Assembly (NCBI RefSeq): GCF_018383905.1
Contig: NZ_JAGYWA010000005.1
Coordinates: 1 to 64,000 of the forward strand
DNA: 64,000 nucleotides
Reading direction: 5' to 3'
Origin: Flavobacterium branchiicola
GTDB taxonomy: Bacteria; Bacteroidota; Bacteroidia; Flavobacteriales; Flavobacteriaceae
Part shown: piece by piece, positions 35,599 through 44,161 of the stretch
How the letters are laid out: the number at the start of each line of letters is the position of its first letter
Position numbering within the stretch: position 1 is the first letter of the stretch
Translations under genes and position numbers: made by a program
Notes under the pieces: generated by a model
Database searches by the model: none
What the model saw: only the letters and a program-made list of their open reading frames with translations
Told to the model about the DNA's origin: nothing

Positions 35599-35751
35599 AT
35601 GACAACTAACAAAATGACATTCGACAATTTTCAAGCCGAAAAACTAACTAAAACGCAACAAAAAACGGTACGTGGCGGAGATACCGTAGTCGTAGATCCA
35701 ACAGATCCAAAATATGATCCTACTAAAGGTGGAGGCGCTGGAAATGGATAA
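35599..35751 (+). CDS. GG-leader peptide precursor without cysteine
   Basis: The product is 50 residues. The leader (MTTNKMTFDNFQAEKLTKTQ) runs to QKTVRGG, with the double glycine at 26-27. The core is short, lacks Cys, and is Asp/Pro-rich then Gly-rich (DTVVVDPTDPKYDPTKGGGA). The leader type (FDNFQAEKL-T-QQ) is the second common class of Bacteroidota natural-product leaders. It is on the opposite strand to the Cys-rich precursors and next to a TPR-AraC regulator. It may share the same exporter or belong to a different one. Confidence 0.65.
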   Translation: MTTNKMTFDNFQAEKLTKTQQKTVRGGDTVVVDPTDPKYDPTKGGGAGNG

Positions 35752-35835
35752 ATAGTAGCCCCAAACCAAGTCAGATATTTTCGCAAAAGAACTGGAATTC
35801 CCATTTCTTTTGCGAAATATTTTTTTAACCAATAA

Positions 35836-37584
35836 TCAAATATTGCTTGCAAATTGAGCGGGAGAAACACCGGTTCTTTTACGAAATGATTTTGCAAACG
35901 AAACGGCATTTTTAAATCCGACACTTTCTGCAATTGCCTGGGTCGAATATTTGCGATACATATGATTGGTAATCATTTCATTGATTACGTAGTTGATTTT
36001 TAATTCATTCGAATATTCCCCAAATGATTTTCCAAATCGTTTATTAACAACGTATGACAAATAGGTAGTGTTTGTTTTTATTTTTTTCGCTACGTATGGC
36101 AAAGTAAAATCGGCATTTAGGTATTCTAATTTACTTTCGAGTGCTAGTAACTTTTCGACAATTTTATTTTCTTTGGCTTCATCAATGCTTAAATTGACAT
36201 TTTCTTTTTTAAGCTGAACATCTTCCAGTTCTTCTTTTTCAATTACGACTTCTTCAATAACCTCATTTTCCTTTTTCTCCAAATTGGCTTTAAATTCTTC
36301 AATTAAAGCATTCATTTTTTTATGGGCTTTATTTTTATCCCGTATATTTTTTATGAGTAAAAATATTATTCCAACAACAAGTAAAACATAGAATACTTTG
36401 AGTGCCTTATTGAGCAAAACTTCCGTTTTATATTTCTCCTGAATAGTAACCATTTCGGTTCCCAAATCTTCCAGACCTAATTTATAGTTTACCTCCAGAG
36501 CTTCATCTCTTAGCTTTGTTTCAGATTTTTCATAACTATCCAGATAAATCTTCGAATGCTTGTAAGCCTGTTCAGGCTCATTCATTATATTATAAATCTT
36601 TGCCTGCAAATAATTTGACTTCAAATAACTGGCATCCAAAACTTTATTCTTTAACGAAATAGAATCTACTTTCCTGAAACAAACCAAAGCTTTATCGTAT
36701 TTCTTGTTCCAAAAATACAAGTCACCTAAATTATAGTTTGCAGCCTGAAACAATTGCTCCGAATTATTTTGCTTAGATAAAAACAAAATGTCAAAATATG
36801 TTTTTTCAGCATTCACAAGATCATTTTTTATTAAATAAATGTTCCCTAAGCTCATTTTTGCAGAAATCTTATTGGTCACAAAATTTTCTGAATAAGTAAC
36901 TGCTTTTTTATAAAAGTATTCAGCAGAATCAAGTAAATACATCTTATCGCGATTCTTCATATAATAACTTTCATATGAGCCTGCTAAATTCATATTAATG
37001 TTACTTTTACTATTTTGAAACTGTTCTTTTGTGTAAACACTTTCATTTTTATTAATGAAGTCATTATTTTGCCTCAAATTCTTGATTGACAATTGATAAT
37101 TTCCAATCTCTTCATTAATTAAAGCAATATTACTTTTAAATTTTACCATTTGAACAACATCATTCACTTCTGTCGAAAACTTGATGCCTTTTTGATAATT
37201 ATCGAGTGCTTTGCCCAGGTTTCCTCTTTTCCATTCTGATAAGCCTTTATAATTATAGAGATATCCTGTTACTTTTGTTTTCTCAGGAGAGGCTGGCATT
37301 TTATCTAAATATTGAAAAGCTGTTTTGGAGGCTTGATCAGATTTGGCAACATTACCTTTCAGTTGATATAAATACGAAGCTGCGCCGTTGGCAAAAGCCA
37401 AATGCCCGTCATTAGTAGATTTCATCAATTCTTTAGTGTATGCAAGACCCTGATCGAAGTTTGAATTCATACTGAATCGAATCTTGTCCTGCAACTCTAA
37501 ATATTCCTGCTCGCTTATTTGAATTTTTTGTGCAAACCCAATTGTGAGAACATGAAAAAGTAAAAAAGAGATGATTAGCCTCAT
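35836..37584 (-). CDS. TPR-transmembrane-AraC regulator
   Basis: The product is 582 residues. A signal peptide (MRLIISFLLFHVLTIGFAQ) precedes a periplasmic tetratricopeptide region (about 20-370), one membrane helix (about 397-413, VFYVLLVVGIIFLLIKN), a coiled coil rich in Glu/Lys (about 415-470) and a cytoplasmic AraC-type HTH domain (about 480-582, FTLPYVAKKIKTNTTYLSYV, AQFASNI). It looks like a one-protein membrane sensor that transmits a periplasmic signal, perhaps a peptide, to DNA. It is convergent with the 50-residue GG peptide gene. Its promoter box is at 37603-37610. Confidence 0.85.
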   Translation of the reverse strand: MRLIISFLLFHVLTIGFAQKIQISEQEYLELQDKIRFSMNSNFDQGLAYTKELMKSTNDGHLAFANGAASYLYQLKGNVAKSDQASKTAFQYLDKMPASPEKTKVTGYLYNYKGLSEWKRGNLGKALDNYQKGIKFSTEVNDVVQMVKFKSNIALINEEIGNYQLSIKNLRQNNDFINKNESVYTKEQFQNSKSNINMNLAGSYESYYMKNRDKMYLLDSAEYFYKKAVTYSENFVTNKISAKMSLGNIYLIKNDLVNAEKTYFDILFLSKQNNSEQLFQAANYNLGDLYFWNKKYDKALVCFRKVDSISLKNKVLDASYLKSNYLQAKIYNIMNEPEQAYKHSKIYLDSYEKSETKLRDEALEVNYKLGLEDLGTEMVTIQEKYKTEVLLNKALKVFYVLLVVGIIFLLIKNIRDKNKAHKKMNALIEEFKANLEKKENEVIEEVVIEKEELEDVQLKKENVNLSIDEAKENKIVEKLLALESKLEYLNADFTLPYVAKKIKTNTTYLSYVVNKRFGKSFGEYSNELKINYVINEMITNHMYRKYSTQAIAESVGFKNAVSFAKSFRKRTGVSPAQFASNI

Positions 37585-37602
37585 TTATTTGTTTTTGGTA
37601 TT

Positions 37603-37610
37603 CAAAAATA
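37603..37610 (-). promoter_or_regulatory. Promoter -7 box for the TPR-AraC gene
   Basis: The minus strand reads TATTTTTG (TAnnTTTG), 18 bases before the ATG at 37584. Confidence 0.6.
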
Positions 37611-37720
37611 GTTCATATATTTTCAATAAACTAAAATTAATTTGCTTATCCATTGTTAATTTTGTTACAAAATTAAAATAATACAACAATTTTACTTTGT
37701 TTTGTTATATTTATATTACG

Positions 37721-37728
37721 TAAATTTG
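37721..37728 (+). promoter_or_regulatory. Promoter -7 box for the acyl-CoA dehydrogenase gene
   Basis: TAAATTTG matches TAnnTTTG. A TTG at 37697-37699 is 21 bases upstream. The ATG is 21 bases downstream. Confidence 0.65.
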
Positions 37729-37749
37729 TTTTGAAAAATCTTATACAAA

Positions 37750-38931
37750 ATGAAACCAGACTTATTTCAATCTCCAGATTATTACAACCTTGACGATTTA
37801 TTAACAGATGAGCACAAATTGGTTCGCGAGTCTGCACGTGCATGGGTAAAGAGAGAAGTTTCTCCTATTATAGAAGAATACGCTCAAAAAGCAGAATTCC
37901 CAAAACAGATCATAAAAGGTCTGGGAGAAATTGGCGGTTTTGGCCCTTATATCCCTGTTGAATATGGTGGTGCAGGTTTAGACCAAATTTCATATGGTTT
38001 AATCATGCAGGAAATTGAGCGTGGTGATTCTGGTGTAAGATCAACTTCATCCGTACAATCTTCTTTGGTAATGTATCCGATCTGGAAATACGGCAACGAA
38101 GAGCAACGTATGAAATATTTACCAAAATTAGCAACTGGTGAATACATAGGTTGTTTTGGTTTAACAGAACCTGATCATGGGTCTGATCCCGGAAGCATGA
38201 TTACCAATTTTAAAGACATGGGAGATCATTATCTTTTAAATGGTGCAAAAATGTGGATTTCAAATGCCCCTTTTGCTGACATTGCGGTAGTTTGGGCAAA
38301 AAATGAAGAAGGCAGAATTCATGGTTTAATCGTTGAGCGCGGTATGGAAGGTTTTACAACTCCGGAAACACATAACAAATGGTCGCTGCGCGCATCAGCA
38401 ACCGGAGAATTGATTTTTGACAATGTAAAAGTTCCGAAAGAAAACCTTTTGCCAAATAAATCAGGATTAGGCGCACCACTAGGATGTTTAGATTCTGCAC
38501 GATACGGCATCGCGTGGGGAGCAATCGGAGCAGCAATGGACTGTTATGACACCGCTTTGCGTTACGCAAAAGAAAGAATCCAGTTCGGGAAACCAATTGG
38601 AGGCACACAATTACAGCAAAAGAAATTGGCTGAAATGATTACCGAAATTACAAAAGCACAATTATTAACCTGGCGTTTAGGCGTTTTAAGAAACGAAGGA
38701 AGGGCTACAACAGCTCAGATTTCGATGGCAAAACGTAATAATGTCGATATGGCTATTCATATTGCACGAGAAGCAAGACAAATGCTGGGCGGAATGGGAA
38801 TTACGGGCGAATATTCAATTATGCGTCATATGATGAACCTTGAAAGTGTAATAACTTACGAAGGAACTCATGATATCCATTTGTTAATCACGGGAATGGA
38901 TGTAACTGGAATTCCAGCTTTTAAATCATAA
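37750..38931 (+). CDS. Glutaryl-CoA dehydrogenase-like acyl-CoA dehydrogenase
   Basis: This 393-residue FAD enzyme oxidises and decarboxylates glutaryl-CoA to crotonyl-CoA in lysine/tryptophan breakdown. Features are LTEPDHGSDPGSM (about 137-149), WISNAPFADI, the arginine-rich KWSLRASATGELIFDNVKVP, and the catalytic base Glu371 in VITYEGTHDIH at the position used by glutaryl-CoA dehydrogenases. GGTQLQQKKLAEM and the ARQMLGGMGITGEY motif complete the fold. No other pathway gene is adjacent. It has its own promoter and terminator. Confidence 0.9.
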   Translation: MKPDLFQSPDYYNLDDLLTDEHKLVRESARAWVKREVSPIIEEYAQKAEFPKQIIKGLGEIGGFGPYIPVEYGGAGLDQISYGLIMQEIERGDSGVRSTSSVQSSLVMYPIWKYGNEEQRMKYLPKLATGEYIGCFGLTEPDHGSDPGSMITNFKDMGDHYLLNGAKMWISNAPFADIAVVWAKNEEGRIHGLIVERGMEGFTTPETHNKWSLRASATGELIFDNVKVPKENLLPNKSGLGAPLGCLDSARYGIAWGAIGAAMDCYDTALRYAKERIQFGKPIGGTQLQQKKLAEMITEITKAQLLTWRLGVLRNEGRATTAQISMAKRNNVDMAIHIAREARQMLGGMGITGEYSIMRHMMNLESVITYEGTHDIHLLITGMDVTGIPAFKS

Positions 38932-38963
38932 ATAACTATTAAAATATATACAAAAACAATTTA

Positions 38964-38991
38964 AAAAGCTTCTTCTAAACAAGAAGCTTTT
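38964..38991 (+). terminator. Terminator after the acyl-CoA dehydrogenase gene
   Basis: aaaagcttctt pairs with aagaagctttt around ctaaac. Its T tail runs directly into the next promoter box. Confidence 0.85.
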
Positions 38992-38999
38992 TATCTTTG
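38992..38999 (+). promoter_or_regulatory. Promoter -7 box abutting a terminator
   Basis: TATCTTTG matches TAnnTTTG, begins where the preceding terminator hairpin ends, and lies 19 bases before the next ATG. The -33 region must fall within the hairpin itself. Confidence 0.65.
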
Positions 39000-39018
39000 C
39001 ACTAAAATTTACATATTC

Positions 39019-39801
39019 ATGAATATTGAAACTATACACAATAGCATTCAACCTCAAAAAGAGCAACTTTTAAAACATTCATTATACGGTAAAATCCAGA
39101 CACTTGACGATCTACATAGCTTTGTAGAAAATCACGTTTTTGCAGTTTGGGATTTTATGTCCTTATTAAAAGCATTACAAACTAAACTTACCTGTACAAC
39201 AACACCTTGGTTTGCTACTAAAAACCCTGAAACAAGATATTTAATCAATGAAATTGTTCTTGCCGAAGAAACCGATTTAAGTATCGACGGAAGAAGACAA
39301 AGTCATTATGAAATGTATCTTGAAGCCATGCAGGATTGTGGCGCAAATACAACAGAAATTGATAAATTCCTAAGCGAAGTAAATTCGCTTCATAATATTT
39401 TTGTTGCCATAAAACAAAGTTCATTACACCCGGAAATAAAAGCATTTCTTGATTTTACTTTTAGAGTTATTGAAGAAGGAAAACCGCATCAGATTGCCGC
39501 TGCCTTTACTTTTGGAAGAGAAGATCTTATCCCGAGTATGTTTACTGAAATCCTTAAAAACTTTCAGAAAAACCTTCCGGAAGTCGATTTGAAAAAACTA
39601 CTTTATTATTTTGAAAGACATATAGAGTTAGATGCAGATGAGCACGGGCCAATGGCAATGCAAATGATTACAGATTTATGTGAAGATGATGCACAAAAAT
39701 GGAAAGAAGTAGAAGAAGTTTCGATTCTTGCCTTAGAAAGACGTATTGGACTCTGGAATGCTATTGAAGAAGAAATTATTATGAAAGCAGAAATGGTCTA
39801 A
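39019..39801 (+). CDS. DUF3050-like (haem-oxygenase-fold) protein
   Basis: The product is 260 residues, predicted helical and soluble. It has the pattern LHSFVENHVFAVWDFMSLLKALQ, LINEIVLAEETD, SHYEMYLEAM, FGREDLIPSMF and RHIELDADEHGPMA, with repeated Glu/His pairs. This matches the DUF3050 group, which has a haem-oxygenase-like fold with possible di-metal ligands. The function is unknown. It is monocistronic. Confidence 0.75.
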   Translation: MNIETIHNSIQPQKEQLLKHSLYGKIQTLDDLHSFVENHVFAVWDFMSLLKALQTKLTCTTTPWFATKNPETRYLINEIVLAEETDLSIDGRRQSHYEMYLEAMQDCGANTTEIDKFLSEVNSLHNIFVAIKQSSLHPEIKAFLDFTFRVIEEGKPHQIAAAFTFGREDLIPSMFTEILKNFQKNLPEVDLKKLLYYFERHIELDADEHGPMAMQMITDLCEDDAQKWKEVEEVSILALERRIGLWNAIEEEIIMKAEMV

Positions 39802-39808
39802 AAATGAT

Positions 39809-39831
39809 AACGAGGTATTTTTTACCTCGTT
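39809..39831 (+). terminator. Terminator after the DUF3050-like gene
   Basis: aacgaggta pairs with tacctcgtt and is followed by ttttt. Confidence 0.85.
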
Positions 39832-39864
39832 TTTTATTTTAAAAACAAACCAAATTGTTTTCCG

Positions 39865-39872
39865 TATCTTTG
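39865..39872 (+). promoter_or_regulatory. Promoter -7 box for the first AraC regulator
   Basis: TATCTTTG matches TAnnTTTG, 29 bases before the ATG. Confidence 0.6.
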
Positions 39873-39901
39873 GTATTCCCTGATTGTAAACCAGATACAA
39901 C

Positions 39902-40675
39902 ATGAAAATTGTAGATTTCAGTCCAACAGAACCATTAAAACCTTTCATAAAGACGTATAGAATTATCGAAAGTCAGGACGAATTAGTTAATCGGGTTTTG
40001 CCTGGTACTTCGCTTACAATCGCTTTTAGATGCAAAGGAGATGTTAATTATATCACCGAAAATCATCATAACAAACTACCCGTTTCTACCATTTCGGGAA
40101 TTCGCAAATCAGTACGTTTAATTCAGTATGCTAAAGATACAACCACTCTGGTTGTTCTATTTAAAGAAGCCGGAGCAACAGCCTTTTTTAAAGAACCGCT
40201 TCATGAATTATTTGAAGAAAGTGTTTCACTTGATAATTTTATTCCGCAGCAAAAAATAAACCTGATAGAAGAACTTCTGGCCGAAGCAAAAACCAACAAT
40301 CAAAAAATTGCCATTATAGAACAATTTCTATTATCTAAATTGTACAACTATAAACCAGATCAATTAATTTCTGCCGCTATCTCAATCATTCAGGGCAAAA
40401 AAGGAATTGTCAAAATAAAAGAACTCGCCGACACGCTTTTTATCAGTCAGGACGCTTTCGAAAAAAGATTCAGAAAAACAATCGGATCATCGCCAAAACA
40501 ATTCTGCAATGTTATTCGGATAAAAGCAATTATCGACCAGAAACAACATAATAAAAACCTCATCGATCTGGCAATTGATGCAGGATATTTTGATCAGCCG
40601 CATTTTAATAAAGATTTTAAACTATTTACAGGACAAACTCCAACCGAGTTTTTCAGCTTTCCTTCTTTTTGGTAA
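39902..40675 (+). CDS. AraC-family transcriptional regulator
   Basis: The product is 257 residues. The N-terminal ligand-type domain (about 1-130; FSPTEPLKPFIKTYRIIES, VLPGTSLTIAF) is of the DUF6597 type common in Bacteroidota AraC proteins. The C-terminal double HTH (about 155-255) has IKELADTLFISQDAFEKRFR, GSSPKQFCNVIR, DLAIDAGYFDQPHFNKDFK and GQTPTEF. It is followed after 68 bases by a small monooxygenase-fold gene that may be its target. Confidence 0.88.
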   Translation: MKIVDFSPTEPLKPFIKTYRIIESQDELVNRVLPGTSLTIAFRCKGDVNYITENHHNKLPVSTISGIRKSVRLIQYAKDTTTLVVLFKEAGATAFFKEPLHELFEESVSLDNFIPQQKINLIEELLAEAKTNNQKIAIIEQFLLSKLYNYKPDQLISAAISIIQGKKGIVKIKELADTLFISQDAFEKRFRKTIGSSPKQFCNVIRIKAIIDQKQHNKNLIDLAIDAGYFDQPHFNKDFKLFTGQTPTEFFSFPSFW

Positions 40676-40743
40676 ATCAATGATTTTTTACAATGATTTA
40701 GTTTCCACAATTCTCAATTTTACTTCAACAAAAATGGAGAACT

Positions 40744-41172
40744 ATGAAAACAAATCTTTTAATCGGAATCGTCTGTCTGAGCTTATTTAGCTACAAAGCA
40801 AATGCACAAACAGCAAGTATTAATTCACAAACTGAAACCAAAAAATCAGAAAACATGAAACAGATCTTTATTGATAAATTTATCGTACCCGAAAAATCCA
40901 AACAAGAATTCCTGAAAAGAGTAAGCATTAACAGAAACATCATAAAACAAATAAATGGATTTATAAAAGATGACGCTTACGAACGTACAGATGAAAAAGG
41001 AAATCTAATTTATATGACCATTGCAATTTGGGAAAACGAAATTGTTCTAAAAAAAGCAAAAGAAATCGTTCAGGCCGAATATAAAAAAGAAGGTTTTGAT
41101 ATTGCTGAAATGTTTACAAGATTAAACATTACTATAGAAAGAAATATTTATAACGAAGCCGGAAAACCATAA
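40744..41172 (+). CDS. Exported antibiotic-biosynthesis-monooxygenase-fold protein
   Basis: The product is 142 residues with a signal peptide (MKTNLLIGIVCLSLFSYKANA) followed by a dimeric alpha/beta-barrel (ABM) domain: IFIDKFIVPEKSKQEFLKRV, INGFIKDDAYER, LIYMTIAIWENEIVLKKAKE. Members include quinol monooxygenases and haem-degrading proteins. The substrate is unknown and no haem ligand can be assigned. It is probably controlled by the AraC gene just upstream. Confidence 0.7.
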   Translation: MKTNLLIGIVCLSLFSYKANAQTASINSQTETKKSENMKQIFIDKFIVPEKSKQEFLKRVSINRNIIKQINGFIKDDAYERTDEKGNLIYMTIAIWENEIVLKKAKEIVQAEYKKEGFDIAEMFTRLNITIERNIYNEAGKP

Positions 41173-41230
41173 CGAGCTATTTAACGTAACTATTTGTTTA
41201 AAATGGCCTTACAATTAATGCATCAAAATC

Positions 41231-41980
41231 ATGAAAACTCATTTCACACAAATAGTTACGATACTACTTTCAGTATTTTTATTGAGTTGCAGCAGTGACG
41301 ATTCAAACTCAGAAAATTCAGGAACTCCCAAACCTGTAGATCCGCCGGTTAATCCTGTTTCAAAATCAATAAATTATCTGGCATTGGGCAATAGTTACAC
41401 AATTGGTCAAAGCGTTTGCGAAACCTGCCGCTATCCGGAGCAACTCAAAACAAGTTTAAAAACAACTTTTCCTGAAACCTCTTTTTCATTAAAAGTAATT
41501 GCAACTACAGGCTGGACAACGGGCGACTTAATTTCGGCAATTAACAAGCAAAACCCTGACTCAAATTATGATTTAGTAACGCTTTTAATTGGTGTTAATA
41601 ATCAATATCAGCATTTAGACTTTTCTGTCTACGAAAAAGAATTTCCACAACTATTAAACAAAGCAATTGCCCTGGCAAAAGGCGACAGCAAAAATGTAAT
41701 TGTACTTTCGATTCCCGATTATACTTATACGCCATTTGCCGCAAATTATACCGATGCAAACCGAACAAAAATCTCTAATGAGATAAATCACTACAACGCT
41801 GTTGCCGAGACTTTCTGCATAGCTAAAAACGTCACTTTTATTTCTATAACAGATATTACAAGACAAGGATTCAATAATTCCGGTTTAGTGGCTTCAGACG
41901 GCTTACATCCTTCTGAAAAGGCTTATAAAATGTTTGTCGACCGCATGCTGCCAAAAGTAAAAATGATTCTTCAGGATTAG
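41231..41980 (+). CDS. SGNH/GDSL hydrolase lipoprotein
   Basis: The product is 249 residues. The signal peptide ends in a lipobox (FLLSC), so it is a lipoprotein. The SGNH fold shows block I as ALGNSYTIGQS (nucleophile Ser), block III as LIGVNNQ, and block V as DGLHPSEKAY (catalytic Asp/His). Such enzymes hydrolyse esters in lipids or polysaccharides. Block I is GNSYT where the family usually has GDS, a common variant in Bacteroidota. Cys pair CETC near residue 66 may form a disulfide. Confidence 0.85.
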   Translation: MKTHFTQIVTILLSVFLLSCSSDDSNSENSGTPKPVDPPVNPVSKSINYLALGNSYTIGQSVCETCRYPEQLKTSLKTTFPETSFSLKVIATTGWTTGDLISAINKQNPDSNYDLVTLLIGVNNQYQHLDFSVYEKEFPQLLNKAIALAKGDSKNVIVLSIPDYTYTPFAANYTDANRTKISNEINHYNAVAETFCIAKNVTFISITDITRQGFNNSGLVASDGLHPSEKAYKMFVDRMLPKVKMILQD

Positions 41981-42026
41981 TTTTTCTTTTGTTCAGGAGC
42001 AGAATATTCCATTTACAAAACAAGTT

Positions 42027-42106
42027 TAGTCCCGCTATCCATTATATCTTTTATGATCTCGTTAAAGAAACGAGACCATAAAAGGATATCATTCCTATCG
42101 GGGCTA
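42027..42106. repeat. 80-base palindromic element
   Basis: tagtcccgctatccattata at the left is complementary, with few mismatches, to the right arm ending in tcctatcggggcta, and a central tctcgttaaagaaacgaga closes the hairpin. I recall similar cruciform elements being frequent in Flavobacterium genomes; no search was possible. It has no coding potential. Confidence 0.7.
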
Positions 42107-42202
42107 GATTAGATGTCTTGGTTTTTTCAAGAACTTTAGTTAAGTCCTAATCCTTACTTTCAATTTAAAAAACCATTAACACACCACTATTTTAAAATTA
42201 GG

Positions 42203-42210
42203 TACATTTG
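42203..42210 (+). promoter_or_regulatory. Promoter -7 box for the second AraC regulator
   Basis: TACATTTG matches TAnnTTTG, 17 bases before the ATG. Confidence 0.6.
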
Positions 42211-42227
42211 TTAATCAACAAAAAACC

Positions 42228-43052
42228 ATGCAAGTCTTACCAATAAAAGAACTAACGCCTTATATCAAGCATTATCTTTTTTTAGAAAATAAAGGCAGTA
42301 TCCAAAAACTCCGCTTATTTTCTGATGGTAATACTGGTGTTGTATTTACGCTAAAAAGCAAATTAATATCTGGTTCTGTCAATTATAATGCACAAAATTG
42401 TTTACCAAGTTCTTTTCTATACGGACAATTAAATGGCTTTAAAGACATTTATTCTACTGAAGAAATGGCAATTGTAATTGTCGTTTTTCAGCCCAACGGT
42501 ATCAATCATTTATTAGGAATTAACGGCAGCGAATTACGAGATTCTATCATTAGCATCGATGCTATTTTTGGCAAAAAAGCTGTTGAACTTCAGGAAAAAT
42601 TAGCCGGACAAATTACAATTCAGGACAAGATAAATCTCCTGAATCAGTTTTTTTATCAGCTTGAAACAAAAAAAGCAACAACCAATCAACTTATTGCAAA
42701 TGCTTCGCTGGATTTTATAACCAAAAACAACGGACAATTTTCTTTAAGCCAATTGGTGAATTATACCGGATATACAGAAAGACATATTGAACGAAAGTTT
42801 ACCGAATGCGTGGGCTTAAACCCTAAAAAATTTGGCAATATTATAAAATTACATCACTTTTTAAAACTCTTAAAAAGTAAAGAACAGGAAACCAGCCTTA
42901 CCTCACTTTCTTATCAGACAGGATTTTCTGATCAGTCACATTTAATCCGGGAATTTAAAAAACATACCGGAATAACTCCAAAAGAATATTCTAACAATAC
43001 CGGAAAACTAGCGAACAACTTCATTGAAACCTTTCCGAAAAACAAACTTTAA
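42228..43052 (+). CDS. AraC-family transcriptional regulator
   Basis: The product is 274 residues. A DUF6597-type N-terminal domain (about 1-140; LPIKELTPYIKHYLFLENKG) is joined to a C-terminal AraC HTH pair (about 160-258; SLSQLVNYTGYTERHIERKF, TECVGLNPKKFGNII, SLSYQTGFSDQSHLIREFKK, TGITPKEYSN). It resembles the regulator at 39902 in build but not closely in sequence. The nitrilase gene starts 69 bases later in the same direction but has its own -7 box. Confidence 0.88.
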   Translation: MQVLPIKELTPYIKHYLFLENKGSIQKLRLFSDGNTGVVFTLKSKLISGSVNYNAQNCLPSSFLYGQLNGFKDIYSTEEMAIVIVVFQPNGINHLLGINGSELRDSIISIDAIFGKKAVELQEKLAGQITIQDKINLLNQFFYQLETKKATTNQLIANASLDFITKNNGQFSLSQLVNYTGYTERHIERKFTECVGLNPKKFGNIIKLHHFLKLLKSKEQETSLTSLSYQTGFSDQSHLIREFKKHTGITPKEYSNNTGKLANNFIETFPKNKL

Positions 43053-43091
43053 AATGTCGGTTTTATACAATTTATAAAATACGACAAGCAC

Positions 43092-43099
43092 TATTTTTG
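43092..43099 (+). promoter_or_regulatory. Promoter -7 box for the nitrilase gene
   Basis: TATTTTTG matches TAnnTTTG, 22 bases before the preferred ATG. Confidence 0.55.
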
Positions 43100-43121
43100 A
43101 ATTTCATTAATAGTGAATAAA

Positions 43122-44081
43122 ATGAAAAATCTAAAAATAGCAACCGCACAATTCGAAAACAAAAGCGGTGATAAAAAGTACAATTTATCTGTAATCGAAA
43201 AACTTTCTAAAGAAGCCTCAGCTAAAGGCTGCGATGTAATTGCATTTCATGAATGCTCTATAACGGGATATACTTTTGCCCGAAAATTATCAAAAGAACA
43301 AATGCTTGATTTGGCCGAATTTATTCCCGATGGAGACAGTATTTTAAAACTTACCGAAATTGCCAAAAACAACAACATCACTATATTGGCAGGGCTTTTT
43401 GAAAAAGATGAAAACGACAATTTATTCAAAGCTTATGTTTGTGTCAATAAAAATGGTTTAGTGGCAAAATATAGAAAACTACATCCTTTTATAAACCCAC
43501 ATCTTACTCCCGGAAATGAATATTGCATTTTTGAAATCGAGGGCTGGAAATGCGGTATTCTTATTTGTTACGACAATAATATTATCGAAAATGTTCGCGC
43601 TACAAAACTTCTGGGCGCCGATATCATTTTTATGCCGCACGTTACGATGTGTACACCTTCTACCCGTCCCGGTGCAGGTTTTGTTGCTCCTGAACTTTGG
43701 GAAAACCGAGAAAGCGATCCCACTTCACTAAGATCAGAATTTGACGGAATGAAAGGCCGCGACTGGCTAATGAAATGGCTCCCGGCAAGAGCTTACGACA
43801 ATGCCATTTATGCTGTTTTTTCGAACCCGATTGGTATGGATGACGACCAGTTAAAAAATGGATGTTCGATGATTGTTGATCCTTTTGGCGACGTAATTGC
43901 CGAATGCCGTTCTTTTGAAGATTCTTTTGCAACTGCAATACTTACTCCAGAGAAATGCACACAGGCTGGAGGAAGCCGTTATATAAAAGCAAGAAGACCA
44001 AATTTATACAAAGATATTATTGGACAAAATCATCACTCAGAGCAAAATGTGGTTTGGTTAAATACCGATGAAAAAAGTTAA
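43122..44081 (+). CDS. Carbon-nitrogen hydrolase (nitrilase superfamily)
   Basis: The product is 319 residues. The catalytic triad is visible: Glu44 (AFHECSITG), Lys119 (KYRKLHPF) and Cys149 (GILICYDNNI). The family hydrolyses nitriles, amides or N-carbamoyl compounds. The insertion TRPGAGFVAPELWENRESDP and the cysteine context ICYDNN resemble omega-amidase or N-carbamoyl-amidase branches only loosely, so no substrate is proposed. A GTG three codons upstream is possible. Followed by a GNAT gene with its own -7 box. Confidence 0.85.
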   Translation: MKNLKIATAQFENKSGDKKYNLSVIEKLSKEASAKGCDVIAFHECSITGYTFARKLSKEQMLDLAEFIPDGDSILKLTEIAKNNNITILAGLFEKDENDNLFKAYVCVNKNGLVAKYRKLHPFINPHLTPGNEYCIFEIEGWKCGILICYDNNIIENVRATKLLGADIIFMPHVTMCTPSTRPGAGFVAPELWENRESDPTSLRSEFDGMKGRDWLMKWLPARAYDNAIYAVFSNPIGMDDDQLKNGCSMIVDPFGDVIAECRSFEDSFATAILTPEKCTQAGGSRYIKARRPNLYKDIIGQNHHSEQNVVWLNTDEKS

Positions 44082-44118
44082 AACTAAAAATTAAAAAGAC
44101 TTTTACTTCTCAAAAATC

Positions 44119-44126
44119 TATCTTTG
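44119..44126 (+). promoter_or_regulatory. Promoter -7 box for the GNAT gene
   Basis: TATCTTTG matches TAnnTTTG, 35 bases before the ATG. Confidence 0.55.
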
Positions 44127-44161
44127 GTAATAGAATAATTTACAGAATAAAATCCCCTACA

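Noticed and set aside
35516..35602. 28-codon frame ending in an ATGA overlap with the GG-peptide gene at 35599
   Set aside because: The overlap is suggestive of coupling, but the peptide has no recognisable features and no promoter. Likely chance in AT-rich DNA.
26677..35751. Lanthipeptide or other enzyme-modified RiPP cluster
   Set aside because: No LanB/C/M, YcaO, radical SAM or similar modifying enzyme is encoded. Only thiol-disulfide enzymes are present.
35631..35933. Minus-strand frame overlapping the 50-residue GG peptide
   Set aside because: It overlaps both the peptide gene and the 3' end of the TPR-AraC gene in a shifted frame and shows no protein features.
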